This document shows, piece after piece, positions 63,977-64,000 of a stretch of 64,000 bases of DNA. A program made the position numbers and the translations under genes. Position 1 is the stretch's first letter. Every line of letters starts with the position of its first letter. The notes beneath the pieces are model-generated. The model ran no database searches, was not told the DNA's origin, and was given only the letters and a program-made list of their open reading frames with translations. This stretch comes from Nitrospinota bacterium (GTDB taxonomy: Bacteria; Nitrospinota_A; UBA7883; JACRGQ01): contig JAOUMJ010000001.1 in the NCBI GenBank assembly GCA_029881495.1, positions 62,001 through 126,000 on the forward strand. The letters run 5' to 3'.

Positions 63977-64000
63977 ATGCCTGCATGAAGATTTCAGGAA

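Overview
The window looks like chromosome from an uncultured, free-living Gram-negative bacterium. The evidence is outer-membrane TolC proteins, a periplasmic c-type cytochrome set, RND efflux, ExbB/ExbD and sigma-54 regulation. No rRNA or phylogenetic marker placement was possible. A methanofuran-type (MfnD/MfnF-like) gene pair, a TrmD fused to a second RNA methyltransferase domain, and the general gene style suggest a deep lineage such as Nitrospinota, Nitrospirota or Desulfobacterota. That placement is inference only. Most of the window is densely packed, ordinary core genome.

Layout. Positions 1-4.7 kb (minus strand): mfd (cut by the left edge), pgsA and a lytic transglycosylase. 4.85-9.7 kb (plus): exbB-exbD-unknown exported protein, then a GAF histidine kinase and an NtrC-like regulator whose GAFTGA loop is altered. 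9.78-13.18 kb: three tRNA genes (Arg-GCG, Ser-GGA, Ser-CGA), each followed by structured repeats ending in a copy of that tRNA's own 3' end. Between the two Ser tRNAs lie two foreign-looking genes bracketed by 139-bp direct repeats. 13.2-19.9 kb (minus): recG, a cytochrome c, a hemerythrin-like protein, tsaD-yibQ and ctpA. 20.1-24.3 kb (plus): the ffh-rpsP-khpA-rimM-trmD-rplS operon. 24.4-26.3 kb: an mfnD/mfnF-like pair. 26.4-31.1 kb (minus): hybrid kinase, comM/yifB, a second cytochrome c, a CPBP protease. 31.2-43.5 kb: polA, a ribbon-helix-helix protein, rph, an ftsB-like gene, eno, a coiled-coil protein, acpS, HU, nnr, SCO, a Do-type protease and queF. 43.6-46.2 kb (minus): a heme-motif sensor and nadA. 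46.2-52.5 kb (plus): a Cus/Czc-type metal efflux operon headed by a small His-rich protein. 52.7-60.9 kb (plus): an REC-DHp protein, then a tightly packed run of a PilB-type ATPase carrying a cyclic-nucleotide-binding domain, a TolC protein, a sigma-54 activator, an ATP-grasp ligase and a UbiA-type prenyltransferase. 61.2-64 kb: an RlmI-like methyltransferase, a rhodanese, and two very short transcription units each preceded by a textbook sigma-54 promoter.

The most unusual element is the tRNA-linked repeat family at 9.86-13.18 kb. Copies keep hairpin loops while the stems change on both strands, and each has a 5' arm complementary to the T-arm of the tRNA it follows. Copies appear as exact tandem duplications and flank a small gene cassette. 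I do not recognise this family. It behaves like a structured, tRNA-3'-end-associated mobile or retrocopied element. The paired sigma-54 microgenes near the right end are the second most interesting signal.
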